Source: Streptomyces griseoviridis (GTDB taxonomy: Bacteria > Actinomycetota > Actinomycetes > Streptomycetales > Streptomycetaceae). Taken from it: 64,000 nucleotides of DNA. The DNA lies in contig NZ_CP029078.1 in assembly GCF_005222485.1 (NCBI RefSeq), positions 4,213,501 to 4,277,500 on the forward strand, in the 5' to 3' direction. Below the pieces are notes generated by a model, which was given only the letters and a program-made list of their open reading frames with translations, made no database searches and was not told the DNA's origin. Both the position numbers and the translations under genes were made by a program. Shown here in pieces: positions 16,531 to 26,091 of the stretch (positions are counted from its first letter, which is position 1; each line of letters opens with the position of its first letter).

Positions 16531-18185
16531 GGTCCAAGACCAAGGACAGGTCCAAGACCAAGGCCCAGGAGATTCCGGGCGGGCCGCTGCCCGACGAGGG
16601 CACCGGGCCGCCCCCGGTGCGCGAGAGCGCCAAGAAGAAGCCCCCGAACAAGAACAGGCCCGACCGGGAGCCCAAGGAGCCGCTGCCCCCGGCGCGCGGC
16701 TGGCACGGGCCGGGCGGCGGCCAGATCGGCAACCTCGACCCGCCGACGATGTGGCGTGCCACCACCGTCCAGGCGTGCGGCCTCTGGCCGTTCGCGGCCG
16801 GCTCGGGCGCCCCCATGACGGGCGTGCCGCTCGGCCAGCACCTGTTCACCGGCGCGACCGTGTGCGGGGACCCGCTGTCCTGGTTCACCCGCGCCCACTA
16901 CATCTCCAACCCGTCGCTCTTCATGCTCGGCATGCCGGGTCTCGGCAAGTCCACGCTGATCAACCGGATGCTGATCGGCCTGGCCGCCACCGGCGTCGTC
17001 CCGCTGGTCCTCGGCGACCTCAAGCCGGACTACGCGGACACCGTGCGCGCGCTGGGCGGCCAGATCATCTCCATCGGGCGCGGCGCGGGCGGCATCAACA
17101 TCCTCGACCCGGGCGCCATGGGGGCGGCGGCCGTGCGGATCGGCGGCGAGGCGGGACGCCTGCTCGCGGCCGAGGCGCACGGCCGGGTCCTCAACGTCGT
17201 CGCCGCGCTCATCACCATCGTGCGCAACCGGCCCATGGACGACCACGAGCAGTCCGTGCTCTCGGCCGCCCTGCACCATCTGCGCGAGCGCACCCCGCCC
17301 GGCACGGCGCCGCTCCTGCCCGACCTGCTGCGGGTCCTCACCGAGGGCCCCGACCGGGTCCGCGCGGTGACCCTGGACCGCGGCGACGACACCCGCTACC
17401 GGGACGCCGTCGACCCGCTGCACCGCTCGCTGCTCGGCATCCTGGACGGCCCGCTGGGCGACACGTTCGCCTCCGAGACGTCCACCCGCATCGACCTCAA
17501 CGCCACCGCCGTCTGCATCGACATCTCCCGGATCGGTGAGGCGGACACCCAGCTCACCGCGGCGGCGATGCTCGCCGCCTGGTCCGACGGGCTGGGCACG
17601 GTCGCCGCCTCGCACGCCCTCGCGGACGCCGGGCTCACCCCCAGGCGCTGGTTCTTCACCGTCCTGGACGAGCTGTGGCGCCCGCTGCGCGCGGCCAGCG
17701 GCATCGTCGACCGCATCGACGCCCTGACCCGCCTCAACCGCACCCTCGGCCTGGGCGACGCCAAGATCACCCACACCCTGAAGGACGCCGAGGCGCTCGG
17801 CACCGACTCCGACCGGGCCAAGGCGCGCGGCTTCGTCGAACGCGCCGGCATGGTCGTCGTCGCGGGGCTGCCACGCCAGGAGATGGAGGAGCTGGGCCGG
17901 ATCGTCGGCCTGACCCGCCGGGAGATCGCGCTGGTCTCGTCCTGGTCGTCGCCGCCCGGCTGGGCCGCCCACGGCGACCGCGAGGAACCGCCGGGCCGCG
18001 GCCGCTTCCTGATCAAGGTCGGTGGCCGCCCCGGCATCCCGATCCAGGTCGCGATCACCGACACCGAACGGCACCTGCACGACACCAACAAGCGCTGGGT
18101 GCCCAACGACCGGGCCGCCGAGCACGCGGCCGAGCACATGCGCCGGCTCACCGAGGTGAATCCGAACGGGGGGTGGAACGCGTGA
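16527..18185 (+). CDS. VirB4-type secretion ATPase (C-terminal motor domain)
   Basis: 552 residues from GTG 16527. A basic, Pro-rich leader (1-60) precedes the RecA-like motor. Walker A GMPGLGKST is near residue 135, the segment LVLGDLKPDY follows, and Walker B FFTVLDELW is near 375. The C-terminal part has LPRQEMEELGRIVGLTRRE and other VirB4/TraC-like features. VirB4 ATPases energise substrate transfer and pilus dynamics at the base of type IV systems. Compared with classical ~800-residue VirB4, the N-terminal half is missing and probably resides in the preceding gene. GTGA overlaps join it to both neighbours. Confidence 0.8.
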   Translation: MRSKTKDRSKTKAQEIPGGPLPDEGTGPPPVRESAKKKPPNKNRPDREPKEPLPPARGWHGPGGGQIGNLDPPTMWRATTVQACGLWPFAAGSGAPMTGVPLGQHLFTGATVCGDPLSWFTRAHYISNPSLFMLGMPGLGKSTLINRMLIGLAATGVVPLVLGDLKPDYADTVRALGGQIISIGRGAGGINILDPGAMGAAAVRIGGEAGRLLAAEAHGRVLNVVAALITIVRNRPMDDHEQSVLSAALHHLRERTPPGTAPLLPDLLRVLTEGPDRVRAVTLDRGDDTRYRDAVDPLHRSLLGILDGPLGDTFASETSTRIDLNATAVCIDISRIGEADTQLTAAAMLAAWSDGLGTVAASHALADAGLTPRRWFFTVLDELWRPLRAASGIVDRIDALTRLNRTLGLGDAKITHTLKDAEALGTDSDRAKARGFVERAGMVVVAGLPRQEMEELGRIVGLTRREIALVSSWSSPPGWAAHGDREEPPGRGRFLIKVGGRPGIPIQVAITDTERHLHDTNKRWVPNDRAAEHAAEHMRRLTEVNPNGGWNA

Positions 18186-20014
18186 GTTCGACATCGGCCA
18201 AACGCGGCATGCAGGGCGGTGAGTTGGCGCCCTGGGCCATCGTGGCGGTGGCGGCGGTCGCGCTCCTGGTCTTCGGGGGCGTCTGGCTCGGCGGCACCCT
18301 GGGCGCCGCCGTGAGCGGCGGCGGCTGGCAGCCGCCGCCGTTCAGCCTCGCCACCTTCGGCACCCTCCTCGGCGAAGGCCCCGAGCCGCTGTGGCCGGGC
18401 GCGTCACCCGCCGCCGTCCTCACCGGCGTCGGCGTGCTGTTCGGCGCGGTCGTGGCGGCGGGCGTCCTCGCCGCGCGGGCCGTGCTGCGCTTCACGTCCC
18501 GGCCCAAGGGCCTCGCCGGGAAGCGGGAGTTGGCGAGCATGTGCCCGGAGGGCATCACCGCCCGCGCCCGGGAACTGCGCCCGTCGCTGGCCGGCCGCAC
18601 CCAGCTCCACCCGGACGAGACCGGCAACCTCCTCGGCGACCTCGACCCGAGCGGCCCCGAACTGCGCTCCTCCTACGAGGACGTGGAGCTTGACCTGATG
18701 GCGCCCCGGGCCGGCAAGTCCACCGGCATCGCCGTGCCCCGGGTGCTGCGCGCCCAGGGCGCGGTGCTGCTCACCTCCAACAAGTCGGACGTGTACTCCG
18801 TCACCCGGGCCGCGCGGGCCGAGGCCGGCCGGGTGTGGACGTTCGACCCGCAGGGCATCGCGCACGCGCCCCGCGAGATGTGGTGGAACCTGCTCGCCGA
18901 CTGCCACACCATCGAGGGCGCCCGCAGGCTCGCCGGGCACTTCGTGGCGTCCGTCAACGACGACCAGTCGAAGAAGGACTTCTGGATCTCCGCCGCCCAG
19001 AACACCCTGACCGCGCTGTTCCTGGCCGCCGCCCGCGGCCAGGCGTCCGTCCTCGACCTGCTGGCCTGGCTCGCCGACCCGGCCGACCGCACCCCGGTCG
19101 ACCTGCTGCGCGACGTCAACATGGTCGCCATGGCCGAGCAGTTGCAGGGCACCGTGCGCGGCGCCGTGGAGACCCGCGACGGCATCTACGAGACGGCCAG
19201 GCAGTGCGTGGCCTGTCTGCTCGACCCGGAGATCGTGGCCTGGGTGACGCCCGACCCGGCGCTCCCCGAGTTCAAGCCGCACGAGCACGTCCTCGGCAAG
19301 GACACCCTGTACCTGCTGTCGAAGGACGGCGGTGGCTCGGCGGCCGGTGTCATCGCGGGCCTCGCCGACGCGACGATGCGCGCGGGCGTCGTCGCCGCCG
19401 AACGCATGGGCGGCCGGCTCGACCCGCCGATGACCGCGGTCCTCGACGAGGCCGCCAACGTCTGCCGGATCTCCGATCTCCCGGACCTCTACAGCCACTT
19501 CGGCTCCCGCGGCATCAACGTCGTGACCCTGCTCCAGAGTTACCGGCAGGGCAGCCGGGTGTGGGGCGAGGCGGGCATGGACGCGCTGTGGAGCGCGGCC
19601 ACCGTCAAACTCCTCGGCGCGGGCCTCGACGACGCGGACTTCGTGGAGAAGGTCTCCAAGCTCGTCGGCCAGCACGACGTGCGTACCCCGTCCGTCTCCA
19701 AGGGCAAGGAGGGCACCTCGCGGTCCTACTCCTACCGCCAAGACCAGGTGCTGCCCCCTGACCGGATCCGCGCCCTGCCCAAGGGCACCGCGCTGCTGCT
19801 CGCCACCGGTGTGCGGCCCGCGCTGATCCGGCTGCGCCCCTGGTACAAGGAGCCGGGCGCCGACATCATCTCGGCGGCGGCCAAGGCGGAGACGGCGGCC
19901 ATCACCGCCCGCGCGACCCAGGCGTGGGCCCTGATCCACCCGCCCGCGGTCGAGGACAGCGGCAGCAGATGGGCCAGGGGAGCGGTCACCCTGGACAAGG
20001 GCGCCACGGGCTAA
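18182..20014 (+). CDS. VirD4/TraG-type coupling ATPase
   Basis: 610 residues from GTG 18182, overlapping the VirB4-type gene by 4 bases. Two N-terminal membrane helices (about 17-40 and 78-103) are followed by a cytoplasmic TraG/VirD4 domain. Walker A is the variant LMAPRAGKST near residue 175, then LLTSNKSDVY and FDPQGIAHAP, and Walker B is TAVLDEAANV near 420. The RGINVVTLLQSYRQG block is typical of the family. Coupling proteins deliver DNA or protein substrates to the VirB channel. No relaxase is encoded nearby, so the substrate is unknown. This is the last gene of the operon, before a strong terminator. Confidence 0.85.
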   Translation: MSSTSAKRGMQGGELAPWAIVAVAAVALLVFGGVWLGGTLGAAVSGGGWQPPPFSLATFGTLLGEGPEPLWPGASPAAVLTGVGVLFGAVVAAGVLAARAVLRFTSRPKGLAGKRELASMCPEGITARARELRPSLAGRTQLHPDETGNLLGDLDPSGPELRSSYEDVELDLMAPRAGKSTGIAVPRVLRAQGAVLLTSNKSDVYSVTRAARAEAGRVWTFDPQGIAHAPREMWWNLLADCHTIEGARRLAGHFVASVNDDQSKKDFWISAAQNTLTALFLAAARGQASVLDLLAWLADPADRTPVDLLRDVNMVAMAEQLQGTVRGAVETRDGIYETARQCVACLLDPEIVAWVTPDPALPEFKPHEHVLGKDTLYLLSKDGGGSAAGVIAGLADATMRAGVVAAERMGGRLDPPMTAVLDEAANVCRISDLPDLYSHFGSRGINVVTLLQSYRQGSRVWGEAGMDALWSAATVKLLGAGLDDADFVEKVSKLVGQHDVRTPSVSKGKEGTSRSYSYRQDQVLPPDRIRALPKGTALLLATGVRPALIRLRPWYKEPGADIISAAAKAETAAITARATQAWALIHPPAVEDSGSRWARGAVTLDKGATG

Positions 20015-20064
20015 CCCGGCGGGGCCCGGGGAGAGGGCCCACTGTCTGCCCGGGAAGAGGAGAG

Positions 20065-20108
20065 GGGGAGGGGCCGGAGGCGGGATCACCCGCCTCCGGC
20101 CCCTCCCC
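20065..20108 (+). terminator. Strong hairpin terminator of cluster B operon
   Basis: A perfect 20-bp stem (20065-20084 with 20089-20108) and a 4-base ATCA loop lie 50 bp after the coupling ATPase stop. It ends the eight-gene rightward operon. Confidence 0.85.
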
Positions 20109-20111
20109 TTT

Positions 20112-20202
20112 CCCCCCTCCCGCCGCCCGCTGTTCCCCCCTCCCGCCGCCCGCTGTTCCCCCCTCCCGCCGCCCGCTGTTCCCCCGTCCGCCGCCCCCTG
20201 TT
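20112..20202. repeat. Tandem 23-bp repeats after the terminator
   Basis: Three identical 23-bp units (20112-20134, 20135-20157, 20158-20180), each ending CCGCCGCCCGCTGTT, are followed by a 22-bp degenerate fourth copy (20181-20202). They fill most of the 350-bp gap between the coupling ATPase and the next gene; nothing else is recognisable there apart from the terminator. The unit is pyrimidine-rich on this strand. Confidence 0.9.
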
Positions 20203-20364
20203 CCCCCGGACGGGGGCCCCGCCCGCACCCCGGGTGAACCCTTCGCGGCCGGTGTCCGTTGGGGTCGCAACGACAGGTCGAGACGACCACCGTTGGCCGG
20301 CAGCCGTCCGGACCCGTGCGAGAGAACGTCGCGGGCGGACCGGCCCGACCGGAAGGGCTCTGAC

Positions 20365-21333
20365 ATGTGGAACTTCCAGCGCGCGCCACGTCGTGACCGG
20401 CGGGACACCCCGCGCGACCCCGAGTACGCCTTCTTCTCCGTCGCCGAGGGCGCGCTGTTCCGGGCGCAGGTCCGGGCGGCCTTCGCCGAGCAGGGGCTCG
20501 AGGTCACCCTCCGCTCCAAGGTGGCGGGCGACAGCGCCGGACGCCACTTCGGCCTCACCCACCTCGCGTCCCTGTGCCATCACGACCCGGGCGGGACGAA
20601 ACGGTGGCCCCGGCTGATCCGCGAGCGCGTCACCGCGCTGCTGCGGACCGTCGACGGGCCGTCCCCGCTGGAGACGCTGGCGCCGAACCAGCTCCGCGCC
20701 CGCCTCCACCCCCTCGTCGTCGCCCGGGACCTCGTCGGGCCGCGCTCCGCCCGCCACCGGCACGTCAGGGACGTCGCGCCCGGCCTGTGCGAGGTGCTCG
20801 CGCTCGACCTGGACGAGGGCGTGATGACCCTCACCGACGACCGGCTGGCATCGCTGGGCGACCTCGACGGGCTGCGCGAGCGGGCGCTCGCCAACCTGCG
20901 GGCGCTGCCGGTGGAGAACCACACGGTGTGGCGGGGCGCGGGCAGCATCCGCTTCGACGTGGTGCGCTGCGCGTCGTCCTTCACGTCCAGCAGGGTGCTG
21001 GCCCTGGACGGCCTGGTCAGCGACGTCACCGGGGCGGAACCCGGGCCGGACGGCGCGCTCGTGGCACTGCCGCACCGGCGCGCTCTGGCCTTCCGGGTCG
21101 TCGAGTCGCCGCGCGACAGCAGCCTGGTCGGCACCCTCAACGCGCTGTCGGCGTTCGCCCAGGCCGACTTCGCGGCGGCCAAGGACCCGGTCAGCCCCGA
21201 CGTGTACTGGTGGCACGGAGGGGTCCTCACCCGGCTGATCCGGCACGACGCGGGGCGTCCCGAGTTCACCGAGGACGGCGCCTTCGAGAAGCTGGTGCGG
21301 CGGCTCGCCGAGCACGGCGCCGACGGGTACTGA
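20365..21333 (+). CDS. DUF1444-like protein of unknown function
   Basis: 322 residues from ATG 20365; GGAAGGG lies 9 bases upstream and an upstream open frame is not supported. The middle of the protein (about 125-245) has the order VAPGLCEVLALDLD, TDDRLASLGDLDGLRERAL, NLRALP, SRVLALDGLV and GALVALPHRRALAF. This resembles the YtpQ/DUF1444 pattern of Firmicutes and actinomycetes. No membrane segment, signal or catalytic motif is visible. It is separated from the type IV-like operon by a terminator and repeats, so I do not count it as part of that system. Confidence 0.6.
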   Translation: MWNFQRAPRRDRRDTPRDPEYAFFSVAEGALFRAQVRAAFAEQGLEVTLRSKVAGDSAGRHFGLTHLASLCHHDPGGTKRWPRLIRERVTALLRTVDGPSPLETLAPNQLRARLHPLVVARDLVGPRSARHRHVRDVAPGLCEVLALDLDEGVMTLTDDRLASLGDLDGLRERALANLRALPVENHTVWRGAGSIRFDVVRCASSFTSSRVLALDGLVSDVTGAEPGPDGALVALPHRRALAFRVVESPRDSSLVGTLNALSAFAQADFAAAKDPVSPDVYWWHGGVLTRLIRHDAGRPEFTEDGAFEKLVRRLAEHGADGY

Positions 21334-21360
21334 GCGGGCGGGGCCCGGCGCGGACGCGAA

Positions 21361-21393
21361 CGCCGCCCCGGTCGGACGTGCACCGGGGCGGCG
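21361..21393. terminator. Bidirectional hairpin terminator
   Basis: A perfect 12-bp GC-rich stem (21361-21372 with 21382-21393) and a 9-base loop lie between the convergent DUF1444-like and glycoside hydrolase genes. Confidence 0.8.
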
Positions 21394-21426
21394 TGGCGGC
21401 GGGCGTGAACCTCCCGCGAGGGTCGG

Positions 21427-23025
21427 TCAGTTGGCGTCGTGGTAGGCGCGGCCGCTGTTGTTGGCGGTCGCACCGTCGTAGAGGCCGGTCGGGCTGGTCT
21501 GCTTGTTCAGCGCGAACCAGGCGTAACGCTCGACGAAGTCAAGGCTGTTGAGCATGTGCGTGGACGCCTTGATGAAGTCGGTCTGCTCCTGCTCGCTGGG
21601 GTAGCGGGGGGTGGGCTGGGAGAAGTCGATGAGGGCGTACTCCGTCAGCCAGACCGGCTTGTGGTAGCGGTCCCACACGGCCTGGATGTAGCCGCGCAGC
21701 TGATCGGTGGCGCCGGGACCGAAGTCACCGCCGTACCAGTGCAGCGGGATGAAGTCGACGCGCAGCCCGCGGTCCGAGGCTCCCTTCATGAAACGGTCGA
21801 GCCAGCCGCCCTCGACGTCCGCGCCCGAGGCGACGGCCGGAGCACCGAGGCGCAGCCCGGTCTTCTCCAACTGCGGCCACAGGTCGAGCGCCTGCTCGGG
21901 GCTCATGTTGGACTGGGAGCCCGAGTCGGGCTCGTTGAAGCCGAGGAGTTCGGTGCCCTCCTTGCTGGCGGCGCCCAGTTCGGCGTCGGTGACGGACCCC
22001 GGGCCCCAGAGCATCGGGACGTACTCGACGCCCTCGGGCTTGGCGACGGCGCCGCTGGAGGACGCCCAGTTGTAGTACCAGCCGGCGCCGGAGTCGGCGA
22101 GCGCCTGGGCGGCGCCGTCGACCGGGTTGAGGCTGACGCCCTTGCGGGCGGTGGGCGCCACCGGGGCGCCGGCCTCGGGGCGGCTCTGCTCGGGCGCGGG
22201 CTCGACGACCGGCTGGGGCGCCGGGGCGTTGCCGTTGCCCTCGAACGTCACCGTCATGCCGGTGCACTTGGTGCACTGGTACACGGTGTGGTTGCCGGGC
22301 TCGGTGTCCTGCTTCGACCAGGCGTACGCCTTGGGGCACTTGCCGGTGACGGCGTCGCTGTAGGGGGTCTTGGCGTCCCGGTTCGGGTTGACACAGACCA
22401 GCGCCTTGCCGGTGGCCGGGTCCTTGGTGAGGTTGTCGGCCGGGCAGGCCGACAGCAGGTCGGTGGCGCAGCCCGAGACGGCGCACTCGCCCTCCTCGGG
22501 CGGCGCGACGTCGTTGGGGGTGATGGTGACGGGCACCGAGACGGCGTTGACGTAGCTGACGTCGTACCAGGGTGCCAGCGAGTCCGACGGGTCGAAGTTG
22601 AACTCGGCGAGGCTCGTGGGCTGTTCGCCGGTGGAGCAGTGGTCGGCGTAGGGACCGCAGTCCCCCACCGCGCAGTGGAAGGTGCTTCCCTCGTCGCCCG
22701 AGCAACCCTGGCGCGCGAAGAACGTGCCCCGCCAGTGCCCGGCGCCGGACCGCTCGGGAATGGTCAGGGTGGCCGACTGCCCGGGATCGAGCACCGGCAG
22801 CCCGGTGATCTGGTTCGAGCCGTCGGCGTTGACCGTGCTGCCGACCCAGACCTTGCTGTCCGTCTTGTTCTGCAACGTGATGGTGTGCTCGCCGTCGGCG
22901 CCCGCGAGCACCCCGTCATCGGAACCCGAGGAGCGGAACGAGGAGGCCGCGGCGGTGGCGGCGACGACTATCAGTAAGAACGCGAAAAGTAGTGACCGTC
23001 TGCGCGGGAACCGCGGAAAACGCAT
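21427..23025 (-). CDS. Secreted thaumatin-like / Asl1-type (GH128) glycoside hydrolase fusion
   Basis: 532 residues from ATG 23025 (GAGAGG upstream). The basic N-terminus RFPRFPRRR and a hydrophobic helix (11-28) form a signal or anchor. Residues ~40-270 are Cys-rich and thaumatin-like: HTITLQNKTDSKVWVGS, GHWRGTFFARQGC, and more than ten cysteines for disulfides. A Pro/Glu linker follows. Residues ~300-532 are an Asl1/GH128-type TIM barrel with LLGFNEPD (likely acid/base Glu), DFIPLHWYGG and VWLTEYALID (likely nucleophile Glu). GH128 enzymes cut beta-1,3-glucan, and the thaumatin-like part may bind it, suggesting action on fungal walls. Confidence 0.85.
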   Translation of the reverse strand: MRFPRFPRRRSLLFAFLLIVVAATAAASSFRSSGSDDGVLAGADGEHTITLQNKTDSKVWVGSTVNADGSNQITGLPVLDPGQSATLTIPERSGAGHWRGTFFARQGCSGDEGSTFHCAVGDCGPYADHCSTGEQPTSLAEFNFDPSDSLAPWYDVSYVNAVSVPVTITPNDVAPPEEGECAVSGCATDLLSACPADNLTKDPATGKALVCVNPNRDAKTPYSDAVTGKCPKAYAWSKQDTEPGNHTVYQCTKCTGMTVTFEGNGNAPAPQPVVEPAPEQSRPEAGAPVAPTARKGVSLNPVDGAAQALADSGAGWYYNWASSSGAVAKPEGVEYVPMLWGPGSVTDAELGAASKEGTELLGFNEPDSGSQSNMSPEQALDLWPQLEKTGLRLGAPAVASGADVEGGWLDRFMKGASDRGLRVDFIPLHWYGGDFGPGATDQLRGYIQAVWDRYHKPVWLTEYALIDFSQPTPRYPSEQEQTDFIKASTHMLNSLDFVERYAWFALNKQTSPTGLYDGATANNSGRAYHDAN

Positions 23026-23214
23026 GGAACGTGCCTCTCGATTCGTAAGTGCGTCGGTCGAGACGGCGATCGGCAATCGCCTGCGTACGCACGACGGATC
23101 GATCAGCCCGAAGGTTCACCACAGCCACGAGCAAACGGACCACCGGGGACGAGGACCCAGCGGGCGGACGCCGGCACGAACCCCGGCAGGTTGAGTCGAG
23201 CGGGCGCGGCCGGC

Positions 23215-23697
23215 TCAGAGGGCCTTCTGCCAGGCGGAGGTGACGCACCCTTCCTCCCACTGCCACCACTCCTGTGCCGCACCGTGTTCCAGCAGCTTCC
23301 GTATCTCCGGCAGGTCCGCTTCCGGGGGGACGTCCAGCGCCACCATGCGGAAGTGCTGGATGCCCTCGCCGGTCGCGCCGAGGCGGTGGAAGGAGTCCAG
23401 CACGGTCTGCCGGGCAGCAGCCGAGCCCTCGTCCCTCAGCACGATCAACCGGATCGTGCAGTTCCCCGACGGCTGGACGGTCTCCCGGGCGTAGAGGACA
23501 CCATCGTCCTCCAGCTCCACTCCGACGATGTCCCCGCAGGCGACTCCTCGCACGAACCACGGCGTGTTGTCGAGCCGTGCGGTGCCGTCCCCGAGCCGCA
23601 CCGCCCAGAGACTCTCGACGCCTGCCGGGGGCCAGCCGTCCTCGTCCACGTCCAACCTGAAGTGGACCTTCACATGGGTGTCACTGATGTTCGTCAC
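23215..23697 (-). CDS. DUF4265 family protein
   Basis: 160 residues using GTG 23697 as start; the ribosome site is weak and a GTG about 5 codons upstream is possible. The family pattern is clear: VKVHFRLDVDEDGWPP, SLWAVRLGDG, LDNTPWFVRGVACGD and PSGNCTIRLIV. DUF4265 proteins are small cytoplasmic proteins of unknown function common in actinomycetes. It reads leftward toward the glycoside hydrolase gene, 190 bp away, probably as a separate unit. Confidence 0.75.
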   Translation of the reverse strand: MTNISDTHVKVHFRLDVDEDGWPPAGVESLWAVRLGDGTARLDNTPWFVRGVACGDIVGVELEDDGVLYARETVQPSGNCTIRLIVLRDEGSAAARQTVLDSFHRLGATGEGIQHFRMVALDVPPEADLPEIRKLLEHGAAQEWWQWEEGCVTSAWQKAL

Positions 23698-23897
23698 GGC
23701 ACCATCGTCCACACCGCACGCGGCGACCCCGCTCCAGGTGTCACCGTCGCGACCGGTCGGGCCGTCGCGCGGGCGGGGCCGGGAAGGCCACCCCCGGAAG
23801 CCGAGGAACCAAGGGCCTCTGAGCGCCTCCACTCACACAGAAGCCCGGCAAGTGATCCCTCGCCGGGCTTCATGACGTCTGACCTGGGCCTGGGTTG

Positions 23898-23971
23898 AGC
23901 CCCCTGTCGGATTCGAACCGACGACCTTCGCTTTACAAGAGCGGCGCTCTGACCAGCTGAGCTAAGGAGGC
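23898..23971 (-). tRNA. tRNA-Thr (anticodon TGT)
   Basis: On the minus strand the 74-nt sequence folds as a tRNA. The 7-bp acceptor stem GCCTCCT pairs with AGGGGGC including one G-U pair. The D-arm contains AGCTCAGCTGGTCAGAGC, the anticodon loop CTTGTAA gives anticodon TGT, and the T-arm is GTCGGTTCGAATCCGAC. CCA is not encoded. tRNA genes are common integration targets in Streptomyces, but I see no duplicated 3' end nearby. Confidence 0.95.
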
Positions 23972-24117
23972 CTGCGTGCCCGCTTCGGTGGGCGTGCCCG
24001 AGCAGTGTACCCAGGTCCGCGGGACGGCCCGTCGAAAATTTCCGCGAAGTTCACATGCCCCGGAGTACTGACAGATCAGGCGAACGCCAGGTACCGTCCT
24101 GACCCAGTTCACCCATG

Positions 24118-24129
24118 TGGACTACACCA
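24118..24129. promoter_or_regulatory. DasR-type (dre-like) operator candidate upstream of msiK
   Basis: TGGACTACACCA matches 10 of 12 bases of the dre core TGGTCTAGACCA bound by the GntR regulator DasR. It lies 59 bp before the msiK start. MsiK powers uptake of chitobiose and other sugars, so DasR control would make sense, but the match is by eye. Confidence 0.4.
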
Positions 24130-24187
24130 ACCACCTTCCTACTCGGATCGTCCGGCACGTTCCTGCCGGTAGAAGGGGGCCTTCACC

Positions 24188-25324
<1,137 letters not shown>

Positions 25325-25342
25325 TCCCCGCACCCGTTCCCC

Positions 25343-25376
25343 GAGAGGGCCCCGCGACCTGTCGCGGGGCCCTCTC
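25343..25376 (+). terminator. msiK terminator
   Basis: A perfect 15-bp stem (25343-25357 with 25362-25376) and a CCTG loop lie 18 bp after the msiK stop. Confidence 0.85.
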
Positions 25377-25586
25377 GCGCGTCCGCCGCGGGGCGGAGGT
25401 GCGAGAGGAACCCGGCCTGCCGCGCGATACCCGTCCCGTGCCCGCCCCACACCTGTCGGATACCCCGGCAGACCGGACGTTTCGAGCAGTGTGCGTCAAC
25501 CCGTTACCCGAAAAGAGCCACCACTTCGTCCCCCGAATTGGTGACTAAATGTCGCCAAATCATCACCGGGCGCTACCCTCACTCGC

Positions 25587-26054
25587 GTGAAGCACTCCAC
25601 TAACCAACAGACGCGACGCGGCCAGGGCCCCGCCCGCCGGATCGGCCGCTCCCTCGCCCTCGTCCTGCCCGTCGTCCTGGTGCTCTCCGGGACCCTCGCG
25701 GTCACCCGGGTCAACTGGTCTGGAGACCCATCGACCTCGGTGCTCACCGCCTCGGACTCCTCCGACAGCACCGCCGACACCTCCATGGACGACAAGCCGG
25801 CCAAGCGGGCCGCACAGGACGTCCTGCGCGACAAGCTGCTCGCCGAGCTGCAGGACGAGAACCCGGGCGTGGTGCTGACGCACCTCCAGCAGGCCGTCAC
25901 CGAGCGGCCCTCGCTCGCCGAGCACTGCGTGTCCATCGCGCGCGCCCTCGGCCGCGCGGCGGTCCGGGTGTACGGGCCCTCGCGGGCGCAGTCGTACGCC
26001 CGCCCGGTCTGCGACACGTCCTTCGCCACCGGCGTCGCCATGGCCCACCGCTGA
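25587..26054 (+). CDS. Small membrane-anchored secreted protein, unknown function
   Basis: 155 residues. No Shine-Dalgarno sequence precedes GTG 25587. Instead a TACCCT -10-like element (25574-25579) ends 7 bases before it, which suggests a leaderless mRNA. A basic N-terminus (RRGQGPARRIGR) and one hydrophobic helix (23-40) are followed by an acidic Ser/Asp linker. The helical C-terminal domain has LLAELQDENPGVVLTHLQQ and CVSIARALGRAAVRVYG. It sits between msiK and a nucleotidyltransferase in the same orientation. I do not recognise a named family. Confidence 0.7.
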   Translation: MKHSTNQQTRRGQGPARRIGRSLALVLPVVLVLSGTLAVTRVNWSGDPSTSVLTASDSSDSTADTSMDDKPAKRAAQDVLRDKLLAELQDENPGVVLTHLQQAVTERPSLAEHCVSIARALGRAAVRVYGPSRAQSYARPVCDTSFATGVAMAHR

Positions 26055-26067
26055 ACGCCGTCCCCGC

Positions 26068-26091
26068 CCCTCCTCCGCTCCAGGAGGAGGG
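26068..26091 (+). terminator. Hairpin terminator
   Basis: A perfect 9-bp stem (26068-26076 with 26083-26091) and a 6-base loop lie 14 bp after the small secreted protein gene. Confidence 0.65.

Noticed and set aside
1..20014. Integrative conjugative element or plasmid backbone
   Set aside because: No integrase, excisionase, Rep, relaxase or TraB-type protein in the window and no flanking repeats noticed; kept as type IV-like cluster only.
23898..23971. tRNA-Thr as an integration site of the neighbouring DNA
   Set aside because: No duplicated tRNA 3' end or integrase was found in the window; neighbours are core genes.
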